64,000 bases of DNA. Origin: Perca fluviatilis (taxonomy: Eukaryota; Chordata; Actinopteri; Perciformes; Percidae). Location: the NCBI RefSeq assembly GCF_010015445.1, contig NC_053112.1:35843665-35907664 (forward strand). The letters run 5' to 3'. The position numbers and the translations under genes were made by a program. The first letter of the stretch is position 1. Every line of letters starts with the position of its first letter. Positions 39,144 through 51,469 of this stretch are shown in pieces. The notes beneath the pieces were generated by a model. The model did not search any database. It saw only the letters and a list, made by a program, of their open reading frames with translations, and was not told the DNA's origin.

Positions 39144-39589
39144 TACACTTGAATTGTTTCCCTTTCAGGTTTTGCTTGTTTTTTTTTGTCAGCAAATACT
39201 GGAGCCTTTTTATAAAATAAAACAACCGTAAACTTTTCTCTCACCAGCAGATGCCGGAATTCTGCATCTAACACCTAGATCAAAATCCAGAAACAACTCA
39301 TATTTAATTTTGATCATCATTAGCGTTTTTTCCCCCCACAATTTTTTTTTATATTTCATATACATTCTATTGATGTAGTTAAGTAAGTTGGTAAAAAAGA
39401 ATAATAATAATTAATATCCCCAAAAACACAGCATAAACCCATCCCATCTATCTATAAAAATAGATAGATGGGAAGTAAATTTAAAAAAGGTATTTCATTT
39501 GTATATTAAGAAATGTATTTAAGTTGGCTTGGGAAAGCCAAGTTACTGAAATCCTATTTAAACTTATTATAATAATAATGACGTACTTT

Positions 39590-40930
39590 TTTTTAATGAA
39601 TTTATAAAATATGCCTATATGTCAAGGTAAACCGTAGTGGACTTTGGCAGGCAATTATTACAGAATGAAACAGTAAAGCTCCATGAAAATCACCACAGTG
39701 GTAGTCAATGAGATGCAGAACAATAATCTGTTAGAGTTTGCAGAAAACAATTTGATTTAAATTTTTATGATTTTATCAAATATGCCTATATAGCCAGGTA
39801 TACAGTATAGGACTTTGGCAGGCAATTATTATATAATAAAACAGTAGAACAACATGAAAATCACCACAGTGGCAGTCAATGAGATTAAGAACAATAAGAT
39901 GGTGGAATTTGCAGAAAACAATTTGATTTGAAATTTGTATGAATTTATTAAATATTGCTGTATAGCCAGGTATACAATATAGTACTTTGGCAGGCCATTA
40001 TTAAACAATAAAACAGTAAAGCAACATGAAAATCACCACAGTGGTAGTGTTGAGGCTAAACCCAAGCTTTAAGCCCCTGAGGTGCTCGTCTACGGGTAGA
40101 GTAATTGTCACACTTTTTACCTTTTTGATCAATGAAAGTCCAAGTCATATTTGCAATTAACGCCATTGGTTCAATTTATTTCCATGAGATATTCATTGGT
40201 TTTCCAGACAAATTACTGCTTGTGTGGCATTGGTATGCTTGTGTCTGTGGGTGTGTGTGTGGTCAAAAACTGTATGTGCTTCCCGGTTGCACCTGAGGAA
40301 CCAAAGATTGGTTCCTATTTATACCAAGAGCACTAATTGGCTCTTACAGGTAGTCTGTGAGATGTAGAACAATAATCTGGTGGAGTTTGCAAAAAACAAT
40401 TGGATTTGAACTTTTTATGAATTTATTAAATATTGCTGTAGCCAGGTATACAGTATAGGACTTTGGCAGGCCATTTTTAAATAATAAAACAGTAAAGCAA
40501 CATGAAAAGCACCACAGTGGTAGTCAATGAGATGTAGAACAATAATCTGTTGGAGTTTGCAGAAAACAATTTGATTATTTGTTTTATGAATTTATTAAAT
40601 ATTGCTGTATAGCCAGGTAGGACTTTGGCAGGCCATTATTAAATAATAAAACAGTAAAGCAACATGAAAATCACCACAGTGGTAGTCAATGAGATGTACA
40701 ACAATAATCTGGTGGAGTTTGCAGAAAACAATTTGATTTGAATTTCTTATGAATTTATTAAATATTGCTGTATAGCCAGGTATACAGTACAGGACTTTGG
40801 CAGGCCATTATTAAATAATAAAACAGTAAAGCAACATGAAAATCACCACAGTGGTAGTCTGTGAGATGTAGAACAATAATCTGGTGGAGTTTGCAGAAAA
40901 CAATTTTATTTTATTTATTTTATTATGAAT
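39590..40930. repeat. Right tandem-repeat arm (~165-bp units)
   Basis: Six or so units with ATCACCACAGTGGTAGTCAATG, AATAATCTGGTGGAGTTTGC and GCCAGGTATACAGTATAGGA-type cores (each motif varies between units). A ~300-bp foreign stretch interrupts the array at about 40048-40350. Confidence 0.9.
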
Positions 40931-41044
40931 ATTTTTTTTAAGTCTGCCGATGCCAAGTGCATACACCTTGAGCCTACCACGCAACCTCGTGTAGACGCGC
41001 AATATATTTTTAAGCGTAGATGGCGTGACCGCAGTGAATCGGGA

Positions 41045-42573
41045 CTGTCCCAGTACAACCGAGACGTCTGGTCACCGTTGATCGCTCGCTAGCTAACACT
41101 ACTAGCTACTGTAGCTAGCTAGCTAACGTTAGAACCAGTTAGAACGTTAACATTAGATAAAACCTAACTGTCTATAGGTAAAACTCACAACCAGAGATGG
41201 GAGGTAACGAAGTACAAATACTTCGTTACAGTACTCAAGTAGATTTTTTTTATTTATTTTTGTGGCGACTTTTTACTTTTACTCCTTACATTTTAACAAG
41301 AATATCGGTACTTTATACTCCTTACATTTTAGAAAATTGGCTCGTTACTTTAGTTTTGTACAAAAGGTCGTCGATCAGGAGTGATTGTGAGTGCATGTCG
41401 GAAAATAGCGCGGACACGCGTCTTACACCGCAAGCGGGGGAGCATGCCACACAGAGAAAAAAGTTAGAGAAAAGAGGATAAATCAGTTGAAATCGTGTGT
41501 GTGTGACCGTGTCGTCCTTGAGAACTGTAAGTCGTATAACTTATGTTGTCAGTTAATTTAATGTTGTATTGGTCTATATTTCTTGCAAACTTAAAGTAAG
41601 TTAGCTAGTGATTTTTCTGTTTGTGTTCTTCACCTGTTAGCTAGGTTGCACGTTGCTCGATCTTATTAAAGCATCAAAAGAGAGAAGTTGTCTCCGTCGT
41701 GTTTTAACAGATACACCTGGGGCGAAGTTGGAAACCAGATACCAACTTTAAATACAGTCCTAATCTAGTCCTAACTAATACATTTCAAATAATTTCACTG
41801 GAGTTACCGTTATTATTTTTTGCGTCATCAATACCGAATTCAATCTAATTGGATCTAATTGGATGGGAATATACTGTAAGTTGCACTTGATGCAACGACT
41901 CAACAGATTCGGGCATTCATTTGCGGCAAATCATTGTGGCTTGATGGCGGTAACGTTAGCACTAGTAGTATGGATGTTTGTTTGTTGTCTGTTTAGTAAT
42001 TCACATTGGTCGCTGGCGTTGGTGCTGTGACTATAGGTTGAAGGTAGTGACTAAGCTAGCTAGCTACGTCATAGGACAGGCTACAGGCTCGTATGAATGA
42101 ACGTAATATTGTTTAGATGTAAAAATGTCTTTGTACAGCATAATCACAATCACTATCAGTTTAATAGTCATGAATTATATGGTGTACGGTAGAAAGGAAA
42201 TGTTCAGCATATAATTGATTAGTCTGTCCTTGTATGTTACAGTTTCACACTTTCCTTGCAACGTCATTAAACCTGTGGACGTGACTGTCTTCAGAGTCTT
42301 GATGTTAGGAGAGAGTTTAGCTGGCTGTCAGTGTATACGAGCAATACCGAAGACGGCACAAGCTGGTCAATGTAAACTAAATTGTTTAAATCTAATTCTA
42401 AATTGAAGGATTGGAAGACATTTCTAGCAATTTTACCTTGTCAGTTAGCTAAGTCTTTTTTTAATGGTTGTATTAGGCTCAGCTTCTATAAACTGAATTA
42501 TTTATTGTTTATTGTTATCCTGTTATACATGAATGTGTTTGTTAATGATGTCATGTTCTTTTTTAATTTTAGA
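41045..42573 (+). other. 5' region of the CACTA-like element; no host gene
   Basis: 41190-41250 (AGAGATGGGAGGTAACGAAG, TACTTCGTTACAGTACTC) is a motif I have seen at element ends in fish. The rest has AT-rich, AGCTAGCTAG-containing sequence and no coding exon. Confidence 0.35.
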
Positions 42574-45500
42574 ATGCCGAAACGCAAGTACAAATTGTAC
42601 TTGGAGCCTAACAGCACAATAAAAATACCCTGTGCAAGACTCAAAAGACATTTGGATGTAAGTCAGTTCATGAGATATATGTGGCAACCCTTGGCATGTA
42701 TGAATTATATGAGATTTAACTTAAAACGTTTCTGTTGTTCAAAGGATCTATGACTTTAATTTGACCTGATAATGGTATTTGATGATGATAATGTTATTTG
42801 ATGTTGGCACTATGTTTGTTTTAATCTATACAGGCTTTGCCCTCTACTGATGACTACAATGATGAAATTGGTTCGAGTTCAGCAGATGTTGAGGTAAGCG
42901 AATAATAAAAATGCTCTTTTACTTTGTGGTGAGGACAATTACTAATACATATAGTTCTTACTCTCTGTTTGTGTCATTTCTTCTTGATCCTGTTCAGACC
43001 ATGTCTCCATCTGGCCACTTTGAGCTCTCGTATCAATCAGATCCAGATGACACGACCGACCAGGTGAGCTCTCCTGCCCAGTAGCGGATTTAGAAAATTG
43101 TACATGGGGCGGCAAATGGGTAGCGAGAGATCTTGGCCATACCGTCCCTACAAGTTTTGGGACATTTCCCTGTAATTGTATTCTAAAATTTACTTTTGTT
43201 TGTTTAGGCCTTGCCCTACCAAGAATACAGCAGAGACGACGACGATGTTGAGGTAAGCGAATAATGTAATAAATCATAAGACACTAGACTTTAAACTTAA
43301 CTGGTTCTTACTCTCTGTTTGTGCCATTTCTTCTTGATTCTGTTCAGACCATGTCTCCATCTGGCCACTTTGAGCTCTCGTATCAATCAGATCCAGATGA
43401 CACGACCGAGCAGGTGAGCTCTCCTGCCTGATGATAAGGCATCATATACCTGTCAAGGCAGCTTTACTGTTTTTTTCATGACATGATACTCTCTCACTTA
43501 ACCTACTGTGTTACTTTATGGGGCCAAGCCTCCCAGACAACAGTCAAACCCATCTTATCATTATACAAACAGGCACTGAAAATAATGGATCAGAAACCAA
43601 CAAAGTGGCACCACTTTTTGATCGTACAGAAATACAAACTTTTAAATTTTGACAACTTCATTAAGTTCTCTTTTCCTAAACTAACTTTTAAATGTGCAAA
43701 TAATCTAGCTCCAGCTGTACTCTGTCCCTGTGGTCACGATTCTGTGAAATGTTGATGTAATATCTTAGTATATAATGTATCTGCTGCATGATTGTGTAAT
43801 TCACACTGTGTAGCTTTAAAAAAAATTATATTTGGATTATCTTTTTAGAAAGGCCTGACCAGGGACTGGGGTTGCAAATTAGCCTATTGGCTAGAAACCT
43901 TTTATGCAACACATCTACACATATTGTTATGATAATTGTGTATGTAATAATGTGCGCTGCATTATCTGTTCTGTGACTGTTATTGCCCCTATCCGGCTGT
44001 GTCAGCCACCACCTACCAAGAGGTCTGTCCGAGCTTTCTTCCTAAAAGGGAGTTTTCCTTGCCACTGTCGCATTGATGCTTGCTCTTGGGGGAATTCCTG
44101 GATTGTCGGGAATTGTTGGGTCTTTGTAAATTATAGAGTGTAGTCTAGACCTACTCTATCTGTAAAGTGTCTTGAGATAACTCCTGTTATGATTTTATAC
44201 TATAAATAAAATTGAATTGAATTGTCCCTGACAAATAAACTAATAAATTTAATTTAATTTTGCATTCAAACGAATAGTGCTCTGGAGTGCCTTGCTTTTT
44301 CAAATGCGTCTTGCAGCTACGGTAGTCGTTATGTTATGTACCAAAAAGCTATTCATCATTTTTCAAAATGGTGGAGCGACATGGAAGCCTCCTTGGACTT
44401 ACCTGTCCAATGTAAATACAGATAAGATATTCTTCGCTTACGAGGATAAGTCAGATCATTGGCAGAGGTCATTTTACACCAATGAGGACATATTTATGAA
44501 TGCAGACATTGATTTTAGCTAATAAAATACTTACAACACTACACAGTGTACCTTTAAAGAGCTGAACATTTTGTTATTTTAATAGTTTTTGTAGCTGAAC
44601 GTGTGCAGAAGTTAGATTGCAAAGACGATGTAAAAACTGCTTCTTTAATTTCTTATACTGCACTGTAACTTTTATTCTTATACTGCATTATCAATTTTAT
44701 TCTTGTCTTTTGTTTTTAATTTGTTTATTAATGTTTTTAAATTGTTTTAAATTGTTTTCTAACTGCTCTTTAATGTTTTATGTAAAGCACTTTGAATTTC
44801 CCTGTTGCTGAAATGTGCTATACTCACATCTGAGTTGCAACCAAGTGACATCACCCGGCAATTACACTGTGATTCCTCATCTGAAGGCAGTGTTTCAGGT
44901 GCCGATTCAGAAATTGAAGATTTTACAGAAGATGATCCATTTAGACAGATAGGTTTTGACACAGATATGGATTCAGTACTAATGTCAGCAGGTACAAGGA
45001 CAAGGGCTGAGGCATTGCTCATGGTAATGAGTCATGCAGCGAGGCATAATATAACTGGAACACAACTTGATGATTTGTTAAAGCTCGTAAATAGTCTGTT
45101 TGGCAAAGAGGTGTTACCCAGATCGAAATATTTGTTCAACGAGGTATTTAAAAACAACTCAGACATAGTGGAGTTCCATTTCTACTGCCAAAACCTGTAA
45201 AATATACATTGGCACACCAGAAGACATAAAAGACAAAAACATTGCACAGTGTGCAATCTGTAGTGCTCCTGTTGAAATCAGTTCCTTGAACAGTGCAAGT
45301 TTTTTTGTCAATGTACCAATTGCACCTCATATACAAGCACTGCTAGAAGTCCTCAGATCCAAAACAGCATGAGCTACAGATTCCAAAGGTCACAAAATGA
45401 ACATGTCATTTCTGACATATATGATGGTGAAATGTATAAAAACCTTTCAAAACCAGGTGGAATTCTGTCAGATCCAAACAATTTATCATTTAATTTCAGT

Positions 45501-46783
45501 TTTGACGGCTCACCTGTGTACAAGTCTTCCAAATTTTCAATATGGCCCATACAGCTACATTTAAATGAGCTACCCCCCAAAATGACATTTCAGAATGTTA
45601 TGCTTGCCGGTCTTTGGTTTGGTGCTCATGAGCCAGTCATGTCCATTTTTCTCAGACCCTTTGTTTATCAGGCCAAAATACTGGCATGCAAAGGTGTGTC
45701 ATGGAGAAAAGATGGAACCTGTGTAAACAGCAAAAATAGTTGGACTCTGTTGTTGTGTAGATTCAAAGGCAAGACCAACCATGCAAAACACCAAACAATT
45801 TAATGGTTACTTTGGTTGTGGCTTCTGTTTACATCCTGGTACTCTAGTGGAGAACCAGGTGAAGTACACTGTGACTACCACGGAATATCCTGAGAGAGAG
45901 GCCAAAAAAATGCTGGCAGATATGGAGCAAGCAGTGGCACAAAACAGAAGTATCAGAGGAGTGAAAGGTCCATCACCACTCCTAAACTTGCCATATTTTG
46001 ATATAGTGCGGGGTTTTGTTCTAGACTATATGCATGCTGTTTTACTTGGTGTCATTAGACAACTCACAGAGCTTCTTTTAAGCAAAAGTGATCAAACATA
46101 CTATATTGGGAGTCCCAATAGTATGAGGGTGCTAGAAAACAGGATCAAGGACATAAAGCCACCACACCTGATAACACGACTACCCAGTTTGTGGTAGGTT
46201 TCAGTTACTGTATGGGGAAGCATCTATGACATTCAATGTACACCTGCTAACTCACCTTGCAATGTCAGTGAAATTGTGGGGACCACTCTGGGCACACTCT
46301 GCATTTGTCTTTGAAAATGCAAATGGTGGTCTCTTGAAACTGGTTCACGGAACAAAGTGTGTAGCCCTGCAGATTGTGAACAAATTCCTGTTGCACAGAG
46401 CAATACCTCTCTTCACCAAAAGGTATGCAGTTAATGAACAAGTTAAGGAGTTCTGTTTGGAATTGACAAATAACCCAAGAGTAAAGAGTTCCACAAAATG
46501 TCAAGACACAACTGTCCTGGATAATGGCAAGGTGACTGAAACAACTGATGATGAGAAGAGTGCCTTCATTTCTGCACAAAAACATGCACCAGATGAAATG
46601 GTAGTGCACAGGAGAATGGTGCATAAAGGACTGGTCTATACAAGCAAAAGCTATAGCTTGAGTAAGAGACGAAAGGATTGCTTTGCAAAACTAAGTGATG
46701 GTGTTTATGGGGACATTCAGAATATCATATCCTTAATTTCAGAAGGGAGTACAGAAATTGCTGTACTTCTCAAAAAGCTTTGA
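42574..46783 (+). pseudogene. CACTA/EnSpm-type transposase gene, broken
   Basis: A first exon 42574-42657 (MPKRKYKLYLEPNSTIK) and four small exons (42834-42893, 42998-43063, 43208-43252, 43348-43413) keep frame with GT/AG sites. The body runs 44836-46783: an acidic region, FHFYC and AQCAIC zinc-binding-like pairs, FSIWPIQLHLNELPP, NVMLAGLWFGAHEP, GYFGCGFCLHPG, FDIVRGFVLDYMHAVLLGV (DDE-core-like region) and NVHLLTHLAMSVKLWGPLW, as in fish EnSpm transposases with Transposase_21/DUF4218-like parts. At least three frame changes occur (near 45195, 45370 and 45785) plus one near 46195, so it cannot encode the full protein. A LINE piece sits between 43480 and 44225. Confidence 0.7.
43483..44222 (+). 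pseudogene. LINE 3' fragment (L2/Maui-like) inside the CACTA-like gene
   Basis: 43483-43755 encodes ILSHLTYCVTLWGQASQTTV and SLYKQALKIMDQKPTKWHH, the C-terminal part of L2-type fish LINEs. 44013-44222 is the matching 3' tail (GTAAAGTGTCTTGAGATAAC, ending AATTGAATTGAATT). The same tail occurs reversed at 24718-25010. Confidence 0.65.
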
Positions 46784-47090
46784 ACACATGCATCATTTCC
46801 TTTATCACAAGGTTATGGGTTTGTGTTTCACATCAGACTTGTAAGTGGAAACCTTTTTTCTCCAGTGTGTCTGATTTCAGTAGATAGGTTAGAGCAGAAA
46901 TGTATGGTTTTAAAAATGGGTGATCAGACGTACATTTGTGACTTTCCAAATGTACATGAGAGAGACTAGTCATTATCGTTGTTGAGGTGGGGGTGGAAGG
47001 TGATGTTCTCTTTTCGACAGTAGATAGTTTTGAGTTTGACCTGCCGATACCAATTTGAGCCAGAGTAATAAAATAAACGTACTGGGTTAA

Positions 47091-47509
47091 AGGAGAATTC
47101 TGGTCAATTTCAACACGTAGCTCTGTTGTTTGCTGCCTACACCGTGTTATACTCCTGCTAGAGTTAGCACCCAACAGGCTTAAACAGGGCAGGTTTTAAA
47201 CCTGTTTTTAGCCTCTGAACATGCTCGAGATGTCATTACAAGTGCCTACCCATGTGCAGTGCAGATTCTCTGTGTTCCCTCAGAAGGAATCACTGCACAT
47301 GGATAGGCACCTGGAATAACATCTCAAACATGTTTAGAGGCTATAAACCCGTTTAAAACCTGCCCTGTTTAAGCCTGTTGGGTGCTAACTCTAGCAGGAG
47401 GATAACACGGTGTAGGCAGCACCGATTGGTTTCGTTTTTTCTTGCTACTGACAACACTCCAAATTTACTACCAACAGAGCTACGTGTTGAAATCGACCGG
47501 AATTCTCCT
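47091..47509. mobile_element. 419-bp foldback MITE at a TTAA site
   Basis: Ends AGGAGAATTC and GAATTCTCCT, with TTAA on both sides (47087-47090 and 47510-47513). The whole element is a long imperfect palindrome: GTGTTATACTCCTGCTAGAG and GGGCAGGTTTTAAACC blocks recur reversed in the second half. piggyBac-type target site. Confidence 0.85.
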
Positions 47510-47768
47510 TTAAGATGAGTTCTTTTATGGTGAATGAAAGGCTTGATCCGACTAAGTAGCTCATCCAATCAAATCAAAGAATTGACGTCAATGCTGCTGC
47601 CAGTTCTGCCGTTGTTTATCTTTTTCTTCTTCTTCTAGTCCGTAGAAAGAGCAAAGTTGGTAGCCTTTCCTCATTAGCGCCAGCTCTGTTCAGGAGAAGA
47701 CTGCAACCAGCGCGGGTATAAATAGTTACGGCAATCCCATGACCTGCATTTGTGCGCGCCAGCTTACC

Positions 47769-48320
47769 CAAGGGGGTAAGCTTCGCTTCAGAACTCAAAC
47801 CTCCTATGGCGCCATTTTAATGCTACAAAGCGATCACCTCCCGTTAGCATTCCAATGACTGCCATTCATTTTGACGTCACTTTGACAGCGAATAACTTTA
47901 CATCTGAAGCGTTTAAAGACTCTATTTGTCCATTGTTTATTTCTAAAGAAACACGGCAATGTATAAAAGGCTCCATTACCTTGTACCTCACATTATGGCT
48001 CCGTAGCAGACGTTTTTGTAAAAATAGGCTAACGACTGTGTCATAACCACGCGACTTACTGTCGCATAGTAGAGGAATTACCGTATAGTACAGGAGAAGC
48101 TCGCAGGCAGTTTTGACTTACATTAGCTGTTTAGGTTTAATTACTGATGTTAACTAGCATTTTAGTTAGCAATAATTAGCCTGTGCCCATGTTATCTCCT
48201 TACATATACCTACGCTCTCTGTCTCTGTAAGATTGGGAATGATTGAGATTTCTCTTGGCACAGCTACCAGAAGACTTACAACTTTCAGACAGGTTGCTCA
48301 CGTCACATTTACGTCATGTA
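47769..48320 (-). mobile_element. Second copy of the 670-bp 8-bp-TSD element (truncated)
   Basis: Starts CAAGGGGGTAAGCTTCGC and follows the 21341-22010 element in reverse orientation until about TTTACGTC, then diverges before the CATTGACATA end. Its far end is lost or replaced. Confidence 0.75.
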
Positions 48321-48641
48321 ATTCATGAAACAGCAAAATTTCAAAGTGGCTTGTTTGGTGCATATGTTTCCAAGAAGCTCTTAGTCTCGGCCCCCGCTAC
48401 CAGATGGGTCTGACCCATGAGTTTGCTGTGGGGCAGGGGGAGCTGCCCCCCTGGTGGCTGAAACTGGTAATTGCATTGTTTAAAAAAAAAAGTATTTCCT
48501 GGCTGACGATGGGAGCAGCAGGATGCAAAAAACGAAAATGAATGTTGCTGGTCTGGACATCTTACAGTGCCAAGGTTGCAATCATAGACTGTATATTATT
48601 AATATTAACAGTCTATGGTTGCAATAAAGGTTTCCTAAATG

Positions 48642-49829
48642 CAGTGACGGACTGGTAATCTGGCATTTGGGCAGATGTCAGAGGGGCTGCAGGCCCTCAT
48701 GGTCCGTTTGGGCCGGCTAATCAGAGAGCCACATGATTGTCACAGCCATGCGGCCACTTAATTGTAAACAGTGGCCCATATAATTTCTTTCGGCCCCCTT
48801 TCAAAGCTTCAATAATAAAGATCTTTGGCCTTACAATAGCTAAACCTGTCCAAATCCTTCACACCTAGTATCATTGTAATCATCTTATCAGTATTTATAC
48901 CACATATGAGTCTCTCAATATTACAGTCATGGTTACCCTCTACAGTCACGAACTTTTACATTAGTCTGTATTGTTTTGTAGTAAAATTACTTATTCAGAT
49001 CAGATGTTCAAAAACGTAAATGTGCATGATTTGAAATAAAACATCTACCTGCATTTCTATTATTTGAATATTTGTTTGCAAAAATTAAAATGAAACAATA
49101 CCTTCTGGGAATTTCAAAACAGAATCGAGTAGACCGCGTCTGCGTCTTTATACTGTCTATGGTCTGCGTCAGCGTGGTTGTTGGAAGTTGAATATTGGAA
49201 GTTGGAAGCTATGGTTGGAAGTTGGAAGCTATACTGTTGACAAAAAAATTAATCGAGGCATCAAGCGACACAAGGGGGGGTGGGGGCAGAGAAAAAGAGA
49301 GAGAAATATAAGAGAGCACTGTTGCCTGACGTTGAAAAATGCTGCAAACTGACTGATTTGTTTTTAAAATCAAGTGCAGCTTCAGCTAGCATTAGCGCTA
49401 ATACTGCTAGCATGTTAGCAAAACATCTGAGCCAGCACACCAGGGAGAAAGACAGGACAGTGAGGAATATGAGGAAGAGGAAGTACAAAACGAGCAAGAG
49501 GAGGATGAAGAGATAGCTAGACATGGATAACAAATCTATGGAACTAACCAACACAGAACAACAAGCCTGCTGGGGGTAGGTACAGTAAGTTTGGCTACTT
49601 CAGAATATTATATTATTATGGAGCGGCTGGCTCTGATGATTTATTGATTATATATATATATATATATGTTTTGGTGCAGTTGTTTATAGCATGGGAGTTT
49701 ACGTTCACCATCACTGGGGCTATCAAAAGTGCGTGTTCTTTCCGTGCGTCAAAAGTTCTATCTGCGAACCCTCCCCCCCACCGGTGGGTGGAAATGCTAG
49801 GGCCATTTTTTGTTCCCAGTCCGTCACTG
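48642..49829 (+). mobile_element. hAT-like element with N-terminal transposase fragment
   Basis: Ends CAGTGACGGACTGG and CCAGTCCGTCACTG are exact 14-bp inverted repeats. Inside, 49280-49516 encodes a Lys/Arg-rich N-terminus (GAEKKREKYKRALLPDVEKC, LTDLFLK) like the start of many fish hAT transposases. The catalytic part is gone. Its 3' end is the target of the next element. Confidence 0.65.
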
Positions 49830-49830
49830 C

Positions 49831-50498
49831 CAAGGGGGTAAGCTTTGCTTCAGAACTCGAGCCATCTATGGCGCCATTTTGTTGCTACCTGGCCATCACC
49901 TCCTGTTAGCATTCCGCTGACCGCCATTTTTTTTTACGTCAGTTGACTGCGAATAACTTTACATCTGAAGCATTTAAAGACTCTATTTGTCCATTGTTTA
50001 TTTCTAAAGAAACACGGCAATGTATAAAAGGCTCCATTACCTTGTACCTCACGTTATGGCGCCGTAGCAGATGTTTTTGTAAAAATAGGCTAACGATTGT
50101 GTCATAACCAAGTGACTTACTGTCGCACAGTAGAGGAATTACTGTATAGTACAGGAGAAGCTTACAGGCAGTTTCGACTTACATTAGCTGTTTAGGTTTA
50201 ATTACTAATGTTAACTAGCATGTTAGTTAGCAATAATTAGCCTATGCTTATGTTATCTCCTTACATATACCTACGCTCTCCATCTCTGTAAGATTGGGAA
50301 TGATTGAGATTTCTCTTGGCACAGCTACCAGAAGACTTACAACTTTCAGACACGTTGCTCACGTCACATTTACGTTGTCTCTCTCAGGTAGAGGCTGCGC
50401 AGTAAAGCTGGCCATCACCGGAAAAGTGCTTCTAATAGCCTTCACTGGTCTCCGTCCAGAGCAACGGGGTCTATTGGTCCATTTTATATATGTCAATG
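49831..50498 (-). mobile_element. Third copy of the 670-bp 8-bp-TSD element (complete)
   Basis: Element CAAGGGGGTAAGC..ATGTCAATG, flanked by GTCACTGC at 49823-49830 and 50499-50506. At 668 bp it is nearly the same length as the 21341-22010 copy. Inserted at the last bases of the hAT-like element 48642-49829. Confidence 0.85.
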
Positions 50499-51469
50499 GT
50501 CACTGCCTACGGCAAAGTGGAGGAAGCCTAGTGACGAGTCCATACCAACCAGTTTATGTGTTGAATGTTACCCAGAGTGCCTTGCTGAATGGTCTCAATA
50601 TTTTATTGTTTTATTTCATGTGAATACTAGTTTACTAGATGAGTTACTTAGTATTTGAAGTAATGCAGTAATGCAGGAAGAGTGCATTTAGTTTCCATGC
50701 TTATTGTGTTTCCACAACAACGTTAGTGAGTAAATCTACTGAAATGGCCACCACACCATAACAGAGGAGTGTGATGCGTCAGATCAGAATGCAGAGGTTT
50801 AGTCACATATGTCAAGGCTGTAAAAAAAAAAAACATAACTGTAATCTGGATATATTTACTAAGCACCAACCAGTACAGAAGGTATTGATAAATTGTTGGG
50901 GGAGGTTCATGCCTGTTTTCCAAATCATTTTGGAGGGTCATAGAAAGTTGGTAATTTCATGGTGCAGATTAACACTTTTGCATGCACTATATCCGTGTCA
51001 CATTCTCATTAGGGGCTGAGCCCCCCTAAAGGTCTTAAATGAAACAAAGTTACCCAAGCGGCTCAAATAGAATAAAAAAGCGAAAAGACATGTTTTCGGC
51101 AGTAGCAGGACCTTCATCAGCTCCTGTGGCTGATGATAGTGGTGTTGGTGTCTGCACAGTGGGGAGGAGACTCAGGAGGAGAGGGACAGAGATGAGGGTG
51201 TGAGGCTAAAACCTGCGGTAAGCACAACTCCCCTTAAAACACTTAACCCCTTGATAAAACTGAGTGGTGGACAAACTGTTGATGATAACACTACAACAAT
51301 AAAAGAAGTAGGCATGCCTTACTGTAGGATTGCATTAGTAGCCTATATAAACGATGCACATCATGCAAACTTTCTTAACGAGAATTGATGCTTTTCTATC
51401 TGCATTGACAGACAAAAACTCATGATAGACCTCTTCAAATTATAGCATAGGGCCTCTTGAAATGATATA

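Larger units (their letters stand above)
34411..41033 (-). mobile_element. Composite inverted-repeat transposon with tandem-repeat arms and PHD-finger exon
   Basis: The outer ~150 bases are inverted repeats: GGTCACGCCATCTATGC..TTGCGTGGTAGGCTCAAGG at the left (34411-34570) reappears reversed at 40880-41033. Inward of each end lie tandem ~165-bp units in opposite orientations (37253-37740 at the left, with the rest of the left arm split by Rex3; 39590-40930 at the right). The unique centre carries a PHD-finger exon on the minus strand. Two LINEs have inserted: Rex3 (34583-37252) and an RTE-like fragment (37898-38991). No transposase core is left, so this looks like a deletion derivative of a larger DNA transposon. 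Long TIRs with subterminal repeats recall Zisupton or Kolobok elements, but the superfamily is not established. Confidence 0.65.

Noticed and set aside
39590..40930. Regularly spaced repeats resembling a CRISPR array
   Set aside because: Units are ~165 bp, adjacent and diverged, without unique spacers, in an animal genome; they are arms of a transposon.
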